Shown here in pieces: positions 54,410-63,592 of a DNA stretch of 64,000 nucleotides. Within the stretch, counting starts at the first letter, position 1. The number at the start of each line of letters is the position of its first letter. The notes under the pieces were generated by a model. It ran no database searches, was not told where the DNA came from, and was given only the letters and a program-made list of their open reading frames with translations. Source of the DNA: Granulibacter bethesdensis (lineage in GTDB: Bacteria; Pseudomonadota; Alphaproteobacteria; Acetobacterales; Acetobacteraceae); assembly GCF_001889525.1 (NCBI RefSeq), contig NZ_CP018192.1, positions 1,028,501 to 1,092,500 on the forward strand, in the 5' to 3' direction. The translations under genes were made by a program, and so were the position numbers.

Positions 54410-55252
54410 ATGACCGGACAGGCGATGAATGCGGCCTCATCGTCGTCTGGAAAATGGCGGGATCTGCGCCTGCGTTTACTGTCGGCGGCGGTTATGGCAC
54501 CGCTTGCATTGGCCTGCCTGTATGAAGGCAGATTGTTCTGGGCAGTCCTGATGGGTATCGCTGCGCTCGGTATCTCTGTTGAGTGGGTCCGGCTCTGCGG
54601 GGCTAAGGAGCGAGCATGGCCGGGCAGTGGTGTTCCCCTGTTCACCCTGCTGGGTGGAGGAATTGCCGTTGCCCATCATGTCATAACCGGTCTGATTGTT
54701 CTGCTGATAGGTGGGGCTTTGATTGTGTGGCTGGGCAGGGCGGCACGGCATCCGCTGACGCTTGGTGCGGGGGTACCTTATTTGGGGGCCTGTCTGCTGA
54801 CCCTGATCTGGCTGCGCTACGACCCGGTGGTGGGCAGAGCCAATGTTCTGTTTCTGGTCATCAGCGTCTGGGCCAGCGATATCGGGGCCTATCTTGCGGG
54901 ACGTCTGATCGGGGGGGCAAAGCTCGCTCCCTCCATATCGCCCGGCAAGACATGGAGCGGTGCTGTTGGTGGCGTTGTTGCTGCGATGGGGACGGGGCTG
55001 GCCATTGCACCGGTGCTGCATTCCGGGCCTGCTATCGGCGCGCTTTGGGTTGCCTGTCTGATTGCGGTGGTGTCACAGGGTGGTGATCTGCTGGAGAGCG
55101 GCTTGAAACGCCGTTTTGGAGTCAAAGATTCCGGAACACTGATTCCGGGTCACGGTGGTCTTCTGGACCGTCTGGATGGGTTGCTGACGGCGGCGCCAGT
55201 GGTGGCTGTGCTGGCGGCATTGTTGGGGCGAGGAGTGGCGGTGTGGCAATAA
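54410..55252 (+). CDS. cdsA: Phosphatidate cytidylyltransferase
   Basis: Makes CDP-diacylglycerol, the precursor of all membrane phospholipids. The protein has 280 residues with several membrane helices. The family signature is SQGGDLLESGLKRRFGVKDS followed by GHGGLLDRLDG at the C-terminus, where conserved aspartates bind metal. A GGAGG site precedes the ATG. Its stop is overlapped by the dxr start by ten bases. Confidence 0.95.
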   Translation: MTGQAMNAASSSSGKWRDLRLRLLSAAVMAPLALACLYEGRLFWAVLMGIAALGISVEWVRLCGAKERAWPGSGVPLFTLLGGGIAVAHHVITGLIVLLIGGALIVWLGRAARHPLTLGAGVPYLGACLLTLIWLRYDPVVGRANVLFLVISVWASDIGAYLAGRLIGGAKLAPSISPGKTWSGAVGGVVAAMGTGLAIAPVLHSGPAIGALWVACLIAVVSQGGDLLESGLKRRFGVKDSGTLIPGHGGLLDRLDGLLTAAPVVAVLAALLGRGVAVWQ

Positions 55253-56460
55253 CCAGACGGGCAGTGGTTCCGGGTCTGAAAGATCGGGTCGATGAGATGG
55301 CAGGGCCGCGCACGATCACCATTCTCGGTAGTACCGGCAGCATCGGCACACAGACCATTGAGTTGCTGGGTGATCGTCGCCGCTATCAGGTGAAAGCGTT
55401 GGTGGGCGGGAAAAATGCCGCTTTGCTGGCGGATCAGGCGCTGGCGCTGGGGGTAGAGCTGGCCGTGATTGCCGATCAGGATTCCTATCCTGTGCTGAAG
55501 GAGCGTCTGGCAGACAGCGGTATCGCCAGTGCCTGCGGTCCTGATGCGGTGGTCGAGGCCGCTGCGCTGGAAGCTGACTGGACCATGGCGGCGATCACAG
55601 GGGCCGCCGGATTGCCCCCGACACTGGAAGCCATCAAGCGTGGCCGGAGCGTTGCTCTGGCCAATAAGGAGGCTCTTGTCTGTGCGGGCGATGTGATGTT
55701 GCGTGCGGTCGAACAGGCCGGAGCAACCCTGCTGCCGGTTGATTCCGAGCATAATGCTATTTTTCAGGCGCTGGCTGATGGCAACATCACACGATTGGAC
55801 AAGATCGTATTGACCGCCTCTGGTGGGCCTTTCCGGACCGCGAGCCTGGAGGAGATGAAAGCAGCCACACCGGAACGCGCCTTGAAACATCCGGTCTGGT
55901 CGATGGGGGCCAAAATTTCCATCGACAGCGCGACCATGATGAATAAAGGTCTGGAAGTCATTGAGGCTGCAAGATTATTTTCTCTGACTGAAGATCGTAT
56001 CGGTGTACTGGTCCATCCCCAATCGGTGGTGCATGGACTGGTGTATTATCAGGATGGCAGCGTTCTGGCGCAGCTTGGATCACCGGATATGCGGATTCCG
56101 ATCGCCCACACGCTCGCATGGCCGGAGCGGGTGGAAACACAGGCGCGGCGCCTTGATCTGACAGCCGTGTCGCGGCTCGATTTCGAGGAGCCTGATGTGA
56201 TCAGATTTCCAGCTCTGCGTCTGGCCCGCGAAGTTCTGCGTGCCGGGGGAGGCGCTCCGGCGATCTACTCGGCTGCCAATGAGATCGCAGTGGATGCATT
56301 TTTGAATAAACGTATAGGGTTCCTGGATATTGCTGAGACAGTGGATAAAACACTTCAGCATCTTGGCGCCCCTGCCGTGGAAACGCTGGAAACAGTGTTC
56401 GCGGTTGATGCGGAAGCCCGCCGGGTTGCGGCATCCCTGACGCAGTCCTGCGCCGCCTGA
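55243..56460 (+). CDS. dxr: 1-deoxy-D-xylulose 5-phosphate reductoisomerase
   Basis: Second enzyme of the MEP isoprenoid pathway, converting DXP to MEP with NADPH. The protein has 405 residues. The NADPH loop ILGSTGSIGTQT, the metal/substrate parts DSEHNAIFQ and SIDSATMMNKGLEVIEA, and the HPQSVVHG loop are visible. The GTG at 55243 has AGGAG seven bases upstream and overlaps cdsA; the ATG at 55297 would give the shorter, more common N-terminus. Its product feeds UppS, two genes upstream. Confidence 0.95.
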   Translation: MAITRRAVVPGLKDRVDEMAGPRTITILGSTGSIGTQTIELLGDRRRYQVKALVGGKNAALLADQALALGVELAVIADQDSYPVLKERLADSGIASACGPDAVVEAAALEADWTMAAITGAAGLPPTLEAIKRGRSVALANKEALVCAGDVMLRAVEQAGATLLPVDSEHNAIFQALADGNITRLDKIVLTASGGPFRTASLEEMKAATPERALKHPVWSMGAKISIDSATMMNKGLEVIEAARLFSLTEDRIGVLVHPQSVVHGLVYYQDGSVLAQLGSPDMRIPIAHTLAWPERVETQARRLDLTAVSRLDFEEPDVIRFPALRLAREVLRAGGGAPAIYSAANEIAVDAFLNKRIGFLDIAETVDKTLQHLGAPAVETLETVFAVDAEARRVAASLTQSCAA

Positions 56461-56478
56461 GACGAAAAAGAGGCTTTT

Positions 56479-57609
56479 ATGCTGCCTGAAACCATCCGCA
56501 CTGTCCTGTCTTTCGTCATCGTTCTGGGCGTGCTCGTGTTCGTGCACGAGATGGGCCATTATCTGGCGGCCCGGATCAGCGGTATTTATATCGAGGCCTT
56601 CTCGATTGGCTTCGGTAAGCCATTGGTGAAATGGCGGGATCGGCGGGGCTGTGAGTGGCGGCTGTGCTGGCTGCCGCTGGGTGGATACGTGAAGATGTAC
56701 GGCATGGAACGTCCGGGCGGCAATACGGGCACAGATCCGTCGGTCAATGCCGGCTTGCCACCTGTGCAGCCACCTCGGCCCGGCATGGCTTTTTTTGAAA
56801 AATCAGTTGGTTGGCGGGCATTTGTGGTGGCTGCTGGACCGCTGGCCAATGCTCTGTTGGCGATTGTGCTGTTTGCGGCGCTGTTCATGACGGCAGGACG
56901 GCAGATTCCTTTGCCGGTGGTGGGAGAGGTGCTGCCTCAATCGGCTGCAGCAGAGGCAGGGCTTCAGCATGATGATCGTATCGTTGCTATTGACGGTATG
57001 CAGGTCAGCCGGTTCGAGGATATCCAACGTTCTGTGGTGGGGCACCCGAATCAGCGTCTGGTTCTGAGCGTCGAACGGGGCGGGAAGGAAATCACCATCC
57101 CTGTGACGCCCCATGCCAAGGTGACGGACGGCCTCACGATCGGTGTTCTGGGGATCGGTGCCGGTGCCGTGACTGTGGAGCGTATGGCGCCGGGACAGGC
57201 CATCGTTCAGGGTGTGGCGCAGACATGGACGGAAACCGGGAATATCCTCTCCGGTGTCTGGCAGATGATGACTGGTCAGCGCAGCGCGAAAGAGCTGGGC
57301 GGCCCGCTGGCTATTGCACGGATTTCCGGGCAGGTGGCGCAATTAGGTATCCCAAGCCTTATTTCCCTGATGGCGTTGCTGTCGATCAATCTTGGTCTGA
57401 TCAATCTGTTTCCGATCCCTATTCTGGATGGCGGGCACCTCGTCTTTTTCCTGATTGAGGCGATCCGGGGGCGGCCGATGTCACCCCATGCTCAGGAATA
57501 CGGGCTCAAGGCAGGATTCCTGCTGCTGGCGACTTTGTTCATCTTTGTGACATGGAATGATCTGGCGCGGATGGGTTTGTTTCGCTGGTTTTCCCATCTG
57601 ATCGGCTAA
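56479..57609 (+). CDS. rseP: RIP zinc metalloprotease RseP
   Basis: Inner-membrane site-2 protease that cleaves membrane-bound anti-sigma factors and signal peptides. The protein has 376 residues. The zinc motif HEMGH is at 23-27 inside the first membrane helix, one PDZ domain is at about 140-215 (family members in gamma-proteobacteria have two), and the third ligand is in NLFPIPILDGGH. It is placed between dxr and bamA as in most proteobacteria. Confidence 0.95.
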   Translation: MLPETIRTVLSFVIVLGVLVFVHEMGHYLAARISGIYIEAFSIGFGKPLVKWRDRRGCEWRLCWLPLGGYVKMYGMERPGGNTGTDPSVNAGLPPVQPPRPGMAFFEKSVGWRAFVVAAGPLANALLAIVLFAALFMTAGRQIPLPVVGEVLPQSAAAEAGLQHDDRIVAIDGMQVSRFEDIQRSVVGHPNQRLVLSVERGGKEITIPVTPHAKVTDGLTIGVLGIGAGAVTVERMAPGQAIVQGVAQTWTETGNILSGVWQMMTGQRSAKELGGPLAIARISGQVAQLGIPSLISLMALLSINLGLINLFPIPILDGGHLVFFLIEAIRGRPMSPHAQEYGLKAGFLLLATLFIFVTWNDLARMGLFRWFSHLIG

Positions 57610-57808
57610 AGGTATGGAGAGCGTTCTCTCAAAGACGCAGTCCATGCTGAATATTCCGAATGTGCACAGTGTGATGTAAGTCGCTATGGCGTGTTGCGCT
57701 GCACTGAGGTAGCTAGGCCAGCTGATGGTCCGGCAGCCTGTGCGCTGGCCGTGCTGATTGATCTGTATGGTTGCCCTGTCTGCGGCAACTCGTTCGAGGG
57801 GGTACGCC

Positions 57809-60217
57809 TTGAGAGTAAATCGTGCTGCGTTGCTCGCCACGACCTGCCTGTTGCCAATGGCGCTGGATCGCGTCGCGATGGCGCAGACTGGCCGCAATCC
57901 ATCAGAAGCCGTGCCGCCCCATGCAGGAGGAAAGCGGCAGGCTTATGCGGTCAAAGCTGCCTCTCGTTCCGGTTTGATCGAAACAGTCCAGATTGAAGGT
58001 AATCACCGGATCGAGACCGGCACGATTCTGTCATATATGGCTGTGCAGCCCGGTGACCCGTTCGATCCGGAGCGAATCGATCACAGCCTCAAGACCCTGT
58101 ATGCAACCGGTCTGTTTTCAGACGTAAAGCTGGGCCGCCAGGGTAATACTCTTGTGGTGAAGCTCGTTGAGAACCCGATTATCAACCGGGTCGCTTTCGA
58201 GGGAAATCACAAGCTGACGGATGAACAGCTGCGCAAGATCGTGCAGCTTCGCCAGCGTGCCGTCTTTACGCCTCTTCAGGCTCAGGCTGACCGTCAGGCC
58301 ATTCTGGCTGCCTATGCCGGCAGCGGGCGGTTCGCCGCTTCTGTCGAACCGAAGATTGTGCGGCTGCCTGATAATCGCGTGGATGTGATTTATGAAATCA
58401 CAGAAGGTGACGCCACACTGATCAGCCGTATAGCCTTTGTGGGCAACAAGGCCTTCAGTGAAGGCCGCCTGCGGGAAGTGGTGGACAGCCGTGAAACACG
58501 CTGGTGGCGTTTCCTGTCCAGTTCCGACACCTATAATCCTGAGCGGATCAACTACGACAAGGAACTGCTGCGCCGCTTCTACCTTCAGAACGGCTATGTT
58601 GATTTCAAGGTCCGCGACGCCCATGCGGAACTGTCCCAGGATCGCAAATCCTTCTTCATCACCTATGTCCTGGATGAAGGGGAGCGCTACAAGGTCGGCA
58701 AGATTACGGTTGAATCGAAGCTGCGCCATGTGAAGGGCGATACGCTGCTGGGTGATATCACTTTGCGCAGTGGCCATTGGTACGATGGTGATGCGGTGGA
58801 GCAATCGGTTCAAGCCATCAGCGATGATGTGCAGAACCGTGGATATGCCTTCGTTCAGGTCAAGCCTCGCATCCTGCGCCATCCCGAGACTCATATCGTC
58901 GATCTGGTGTTTGACGTGACTGAGGGGCCGCGTGTCTATGTCGAACGGATCGACATCAGCGGTAATACCCGCACCAAGGACAAGGTCATCCGTCGCGAAT
59001 TCCGCCTTGCTGAAGGCGACGCCTACAATGCCGCGAATGTTCGCCGCAGCCGTGCCCGACTGGAAAATCTGGGTTATTTCAACTCGGTTGATATCTCCCA
59101 GTCTCCGGGCAGCACGGCGGACCGGGTGGTTCTGAACGGGCGTGTCTCGGAAAAATCCACGGGTGAACTGACCCTTGGTGGCGGTTTTTCGACCACGGCT
59201 GGTGCATTGCTGAACGTTGGTCTGCGTGAACGCAACTTTGTTGGTTCAGGTATTGATGCCGGTATCAGCGGCGTCATCGCCCAGGCACAGAGCCAGGCCA
59301 ATTTGAACGTGACCGATCCTTACTTCCTGGATCGGAATCTGGTCGCGGGCGTTGATCTGTATCACACCTCTCTTGATAACCGGTACACGGGTATCGCGCT
59401 GTATAGCGAGCGCAGGACAGGCGCGTCTGCCCGTATGGGGTATGCGTTCAATGAACATCTACGCCAAAGCTGGGATTACTCGATCACCACCCGCTCTGTT
59501 TATAATGTGGCGACCAATGCGAGTATCTTTATTCGCGATCAGGTCGGGTCATCCCTGCTGTCGCAGATCGGACAGACGTTCACGATCGATTATCGTGACA
59601 GCGTGGTGAACCCACATACTGGCTTTGTCGTCCGGTTTGGCCTTGATTATGCCGGTATCGGCGGTGGCGTGAATTACATCCGTGGCAAACTGGATGGCAG
59701 CTATTACATCCCGCTGGATTATTTCTCCGGCAATCACCTTTGGGGGATCGCTCTGACGGCCGGGGCGGGATATCTCTATTCTCCGGATGATAATGAACGC
59801 ATCATTGACCACTTCTTCATGGGCGGCGCCAATCTCCGCGGTTTCATGTCGGGTGGTGCCGGTCCGCATGACTCGGTCTCCCGCGATAGTCTTGGTGGTC
59901 GTTTGCTGGTGACCCAGTCTACGGAGCTACGCTTCCCGCTCCCGATTTCTGCCGATCTCGGCCTGTCCGGTCGCGCCTTCGTCGATCTGGGCAGTCTGAC
60001 ACAGGCGGCCAACAAGCGCACTGCTGCTGCGTTGGCTTCCATGGGCGGCAGTCCCGGCCAGTTAAACGATGATGGCATCATCCGTGTGGGTGCTGGTGTC
60101 GGCGTGTCCTGGCAAACGCCTTTCGGCCTTATCAATCTTGACGTGGCGGCCCCAGTGTCTAAGGGACCCTACGATCAGACCCAGATTTTCCGCTTCGGTT
60201 TCGGCACGAGGTTCTAG
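57809..60217 (+). CDS. bamA: Outer membrane protein assembly factor BamA
   Basis: Core of the machinery that folds beta-barrel proteins into the outer membrane. I place the start at a TTG at 57809, which has GAGGGGG six bases upstream and opens a good signal peptide (about 1-26); this gives 802 residues. Five POTRA domains occupy about 55-420, followed by the 16-strand barrel. FFMGGANLRGF holds the conserved RGF motif of lid loop 6, and the chain ends in an aromatic residue (GTRF), as outer-membrane proteins do. Skp follows with a one-base overlap. Confidence 0.95.
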   Translation: MRVNRAALLATTCLLPMALDRVAMAQTGRNPSEAVPPHAGGKRQAYAVKAASRSGLIETVQIEGNHRIETGTILSYMAVQPGDPFDPERIDHSLKTLYATGLFSDVKLGRQGNTLVVKLVENPIINRVAFEGNHKLTDEQLRKIVQLRQRAVFTPLQAQADRQAILAAYAGSGRFAASVEPKIVRLPDNRVDVIYEITEGDATLISRIAFVGNKAFSEGRLREVVDSRETRWWRFLSSSDTYNPERINYDKELLRRFYLQNGYVDFKVRDAHAELSQDRKSFFITYVLDEGERYKVGKITVESKLRHVKGDTLLGDITLRSGHWYDGDAVEQSVQAISDDVQNRGYAFVQVKPRILRHPETHIVDLVFDVTEGPRVYVERIDISGNTRTKDKVIRREFRLAEGDAYNAANVRRSRARLENLGYFNSVDISQSPGSTADRVVLNGRVSEKSTGELTLGGGFSTTAGALLNVGLRERNFVGSGIDAGISGVIAQAQSQANLNVTDPYFLDRNLVAGVDLYHTSLDNRYTGIALYSERRTGASARMGYAFNEHLRQSWDYSITTRSVYNVATNASIFIRDQVGSSLLSQIGQTFTIDYRDSVVNPHTGFVVRFGLDYAGIGGGVNYIRGKLDGSYYIPLDYFSGNHLWGIALTAGAGYLYSPDDNERIIDHFFMGGANLRGFMSGGAGPHDSVSRDSLGGRLLVTQSTELRFPLPISADLGLSGRAFVDLGSLTQAANKRTAAALASMGGSPGQLNDDGIIRVGAGVGVSWQTPFGLINLDVAAPVSKGPYDQTQIFRFGFGTRF

Positions 60218-61122
60218 TGCAAACAAAACGTCAGACGTTCGCTTCCGCCCTGTTGGCTGCGGCGATTATCCTGCCTTCCGTCCCTCTTTGGGCGCAGGGC
60301 TACTTTATCCCGGGGCAGCAGAAAGGGGCCGCAGCCGGACCCGGGCCTCGTGCCCGTCCCGCTGCCCCTCCTGTGCAGGCTCCCCCTCCCTCTGATGAGA
60401 TGGCAGGGCAGCCGCAGGAGCAGGGTGAACCGCCTCTGCCGCAGATTCCGTTGCCGCCCGTGCCTGAGCTTCCCAAGCTGACAAAGGGCACTCAGCCCCC
60501 CGCCGCGATTGTCGGTGTGCTTGGTGTCCCGGAAGTCATGCGTGGCTCAACCGCTGCCCAGCAGGTGGAGCGGGTGATCGGTGGGCGCCGCAATGAACTG
60601 GCGGCTGACGCGCAGAAAGAACAGCAGGTGTGGCGACAGATGCAGCAGCAGATCCAGGCGGATCGTGGCAAGCTGTCGGTCGATCAACTGCGTAACCGTG
60701 AGCGTGCGTTGCAGGAACGTGTGCAGGAAGCCCAACGGAAATTCCGTGACCGCAACCGCACCATTCAGTTGGCTGCACAGGTTTCACTTGGCCAGATCGA
60801 GCGCACTCTGATTGCGGTCATCCGTCAGGTGGCAGAAAGCCGGAACATGAATCTGGTTCTGCACCGTGCGCAGGTGGCGTTGAATGTGAATGAATTCGAC
60901 ATCACCAAGGAAGTGATCGACCAGCTGAACAAGATTCTGCCGGAAGTGATCATCCCGCCGCCGGGTAAGGTACCGACGGAGGAAGACGCGAAGCTGCCGA
61001 AGAGCGTTCTGGATGCAGCTGTGAAGGTGAATGCGGCTGATCCGTCTGAGCCGGCGAAGAAGACCGATCAGGCTCCGCCTGCGTCGGCCCAGCCTTCCGC
61101 CAAGCCTCCGGCAAAGAAGTAA
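60217..61122 (+). CDS. OmpH/Skp-family periplasmic chaperone with proline-rich linker
   Basis: Periplasmic chaperone that holds unfolded outer-membrane proteins for BamA. The protein has 301 residues, against about 160 for E. coli Skp. After a signal peptide (1-28) comes a proline- and glutamine-rich segment (about 29-90), then the Skp-type body with a long coiled coil (about 125-190), and a C-terminal alanine/proline/lysine tail. The start GTG shares one base with the bamA stop. The extra segments may be flexible arms. Confidence 0.87.
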   Translation: MQTKRQTFASALLAAAIILPSVPLWAQGYFIPGQQKGAAAGPGPRARPAAPPVQAPPPSDEMAGQPQEQGEPPLPQIPLPPVPELPKLTKGTQPPAAIVGVLGVPEVMRGSTAAQQVERVIGGRRNELAADAQKEQQVWRQMQQQIQADRGKLSVDQLRNRERALQERVQEAQRKFRDRNRTIQLAAQVSLGQIERTLIAVIRQVAESRNMNLVLHRAQVALNVNEFDITKEVIDQLNKILPEVIIPPPGKVPTEEDAKLPKSVLDAAVKVNAADPSEPAKKTDQAPPASAQPSAKPPAKK

Positions 61123-61129
61123 GCATATC

Positions 61130-62155
61130 ATGAGCGTGCAGGAAGTTGTCGGCGATCCGCGGTTTTTTGCGCGGAGCGGTCCGTATGACATTGCAGCCGT
61201 GGCCGAGGCAGTGGGTGCTTCTATCCCGGCTGACTGCACGCTATCCCTGACGGGTGTGGCTCCGCTTCAGATTGCCGGGACGTCAGAGGTCAGTTTTCTG
61301 GATAACCGGCGTTATGCCGATGCGCTGGAGCAGACTCGTGCCGGGGCCGTGATCATCAAGGCGGAGATGGTTGATCGGGTACCTGCCGGCGTGATTGCTC
61401 TGGTGGTACCGGAGCCTTATCTGGCATGGGCCCGTGTTGCAGCACTGTTTTATCCTCTGCCGCCGGCGCAGCCAGGTGTTCATCCCTCCGCCGTCGTGGA
61501 TGAAACCGCGTGCATTGATCCCTCTGCCCAGATTGGGCCGCTCGCGGTGATCGAAGCAGGGGTGGAGATCGGCCCGGATTGCCGTATTGCCGCGCATGCG
61601 GTGATCGGGACAGGCGTCAAGATGGGACGTGGTTGCCGCATCGGCTCCCATGCCAGTCTGAGCCATGCCATTCTGGGCGATCGGGTCTATGTCTATCCCG
61701 GGGTGCGGATCGGGCAGGACGGTTTCGGTTTTGCACCGTCGCCGGAAGGCTTCGTCACTGTCCCGCAGCTTGGTCGGGTGGTGCTGGAGAACGATGTGGA
61801 GGTTGGTGCGAACACCACAATCGACCGTGGTTCCATGCATGACACCGTGATCGGTGCCGGATCACGCCTCGATAATCTGGTGATGATTGCCCATAACGTC
61901 CGAATGGGGCGGGCCTGCGTGATCGTCTCCCAGGTTGGCATCTCCGGCTCGACGACATTGGGTGATCATGTGGTTCTGGCGGGGCAGGCTGGACTGATCG
62001 GCCATTTGAAGATCGGCTCCGGTGCGCGTATCGGTGCGCAGGCGGGGGTGATGGCTGATGTCCCGGCGGGGGCCGAGATCGTGGGATCTCCGGCTCAGCC
62101 GGTAAAGGATTTCTTCCGCCAGATTGCGATGTTACGGCGGCTTGCCCGCAGATAA
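61130..62155 (+). CDS. lpxD: UDP-3-O-acylglucosamine N-acyltransferase
   Basis: Third step of lipid A synthesis: adds a hydroxy fatty acid to the 2-amino group. The protein has 341 residues. The N-terminal uridine-binding domain (about 20-100) contains SFLDNRRY; the C-terminal left-handed beta helix (about 110-320) has the hexapeptide repeats and the catalytic histidine in [12 protein letters not shown] chose the ATG at 61130, seven bases after the skp stop. Confidence 0.95.
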   Translation: MSVQEVVGDPRFFARSGPYDIAAVAEAVGASIPADCTLSLTGVAPLQIAGTSEVSFLDNRRYADALEQTRAGAVIIKAEMVDRVPAGVIALVVPEPYLAWARVAALFYPLPPAQPGVHPSAVVDETACIDPSAQIGPLAVIEAGVEIGPDCRIAAHAVIGTGVKMGRGCRIGSHASLSHAILGDRVYVYPGVRIGQDGFGFAPSPEGFVTVPQLGRVVLENDVEVGANTTIDRGSMHDTVIGAGSRLDNLVMIAHNVRMGRACVIVSQVGISGSTTLGDHVVLAGQAGLIGHLKIGSGARIGAQAGVMADVPAGAEIVGSPAQPVKDFFRQIAMLRRLARR

Positions 62156-62186
62156 GGCACGTAGACGTGCCAGGGAATTGAGGCTG

Positions 62187-62699
62187 ATGGACCAGAGCGT
62201 AACTTCCGAGAACCAGCCGGAAACCGGCGAAGGCCGGACTATTATCGACATTGCGGGTATCATGAAGATGATCCCGCATCGTTACCCGTTTCTTCTGGTT
62301 GATCGGGTGATTGACATCGTCCGTGGTGAGCGTGGCATCGGCATCAAGAATGTCACAGCCAGCGAAAGTCATTTTGCCGGACACTTCCCCAATCATCCGG
62401 TGATGCCAGGTGTGCTGATCATCGAGAGCATGGCGCAGACGGCAGCGGTGCTGGTGGTCGATGCCCTGGGGACGGATGCTGAAGGGCGCGTGGTCTATTT
62501 CATGTCCATCGAGGGCGCGAAATTCCGCCGCCCGGTGGTGCCGGGGGACCAACTGCGTATTGAGTGCGAACGCTTGCAGCATCGTGGCAATGTCTGGAAA
62601 TTCCGTGGCACAGCCCGTGTGGATGGGCAGATCGTTGCAGAGGCCAGTTTCGCAGCCATGATCCTGCGGCCTTCTCCGGCCCAGCAGGCTGAGGCATGA
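62187..62699 (+). CDS. fabZ: 3-hydroxyacyl-ACP dehydratase FabZ
   Basis: Dehydrates 3-hydroxyacyl-ACP in fatty acid elongation; its substrate pool is shared with lipid A acyltransferases, which explains the position. The protein has 170 residues from the ATG at 62187. The hot-dog active site is HFAGHFPNHPVMPGVLIIESMAQ, shown here only by its key residues His and Glu; the family start IMKMIPHRYPFLLVDRV is present. Its stop overlaps the lpxA start. Confidence 0.95.
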   Translation: MDQSVTSENQPETGEGRTIIDIAGIMKMIPHRYPFLLVDRVIDIVRGERGIGIKNVTASESHFAGHFPNHPVMPGVLIIESMAQTAAVLVVDALGTDAEGRVVYFMSIEGAKFRRPVVPGDQLRIECERLQHRGNVWKFRGTARVDGQIVAEASFAAMILRPSPAQQAEA

Positions 62700-63547
62700 T
62701 GAATCCAGTGACCGAGTTGAAGCCCGCCACGATCCACCCCACTGCGATCATATCCCCCTCGGCCAAAATCGGGGCAGGGGTAAGCATCGGACCATTCTGC
62801 ACCGTGGGACCGGATGTAGAGCTGGCGGATGGTGTGACCCTCGTCTCCCATGTGGTTGTGGATGGTCATACGGTGATCGGGGAGGGTGCAACGCTCTGGC
62901 CGTTCTGCTCTGTCGGTCTGGCTCCTCAGGATCTGAAATATCGTGGAGAGCCGACCCGTACCGAAATCGGTGCTCGCACCCAGATTCGTGAACATTGCAC
63001 CATTCACCGTGGCACGGTCACGGGCACCGGTCTTACCAAAGTCGGCTCCGACTGCCTGCTGATGGCAGTGGCGCATGTCGCGCATGATTGCGAAGTCGGT
63101 AACAACGTCATCATCGCCAATAATGTGGTTATGGGCGGGCATGTAACCATTGGTGATCATGCTGGCATTATGGGGGCAGCGGCGATCCATCAGTTCGTCC
63201 GCATCGGCCGCTGCGCCTGGGTGGGTGGTGTTTCTGGCGTTGAGCGTGATGTGATCCCGTTTGGCATGGTGATGGGTAATCGCGCATGGCTGGCCGGGCT
63301 GAATATCGTCGGCTTGAAGCGCCGGGGCTATGATCGCTCCGAAATTCACCGTCTGCGCGCGGCGTTCCGCATCCTGTATCGTGATACCTCCGTCGATGAC
63401 GGGGTGTTTCAGGAGCGTGTACAGCGTGTTTCCACGGAATACGGCGAGGATCGTCTGATCGCGGAGATGCTGGCATTTATCGCGGCTCCCAGTCATCGTG
63501 GTCTGATCCGTAATGGCGTGCGTGATGACGGGGCTGAGCCGGCCTGA
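62696..63547 (+). CDS. lpxA: UDP-N-acetylglucosamine acyltransferase
   Basis: First step of lipid A synthesis: transfers a hydroxy fatty acid from ACP to UDP-GlcNAc. The protein has 283 residues. Hexapeptide repeats form the beta helix (about 10-195), with the catalytic histidine in AVAHVAHDCEVGNN, followed by the helical C-terminal domain. An ATG pair at 62696/62699 makes the exact start uncertain by one codon. It overlaps fabZ by four bases. Confidence 0.95.
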   Translation: MMNPVTELKPATIHPTAIISPSAKIGAGVSIGPFCTVGPDVELADGVTLVSHVVVDGHTVIGEGATLWPFCSVGLAPQDLKYRGEPTRTEIGARTQIREHCTIHRGTVTGTGLTKVGSDCLLMAVAHVAHDCEVGNNVIIANNVVMGGHVTIGDHAGIMGAAAIHQFVRIGRCAWVGGVSGVERDVIPFGMVMGNRAWLAGLNIVGLKRRGYDRSEIHRLRAAFRILYRDTSVDDGVFQERVQRVSTEYGEDRLIAEMLAFIAAPSHRGLIRNGVRDDGAEPA

Positions 63548-63592
63548 TCCAGTCTGGCCCATGTCACTGAGGCTGTTCTTGAGGGAGGTCTC

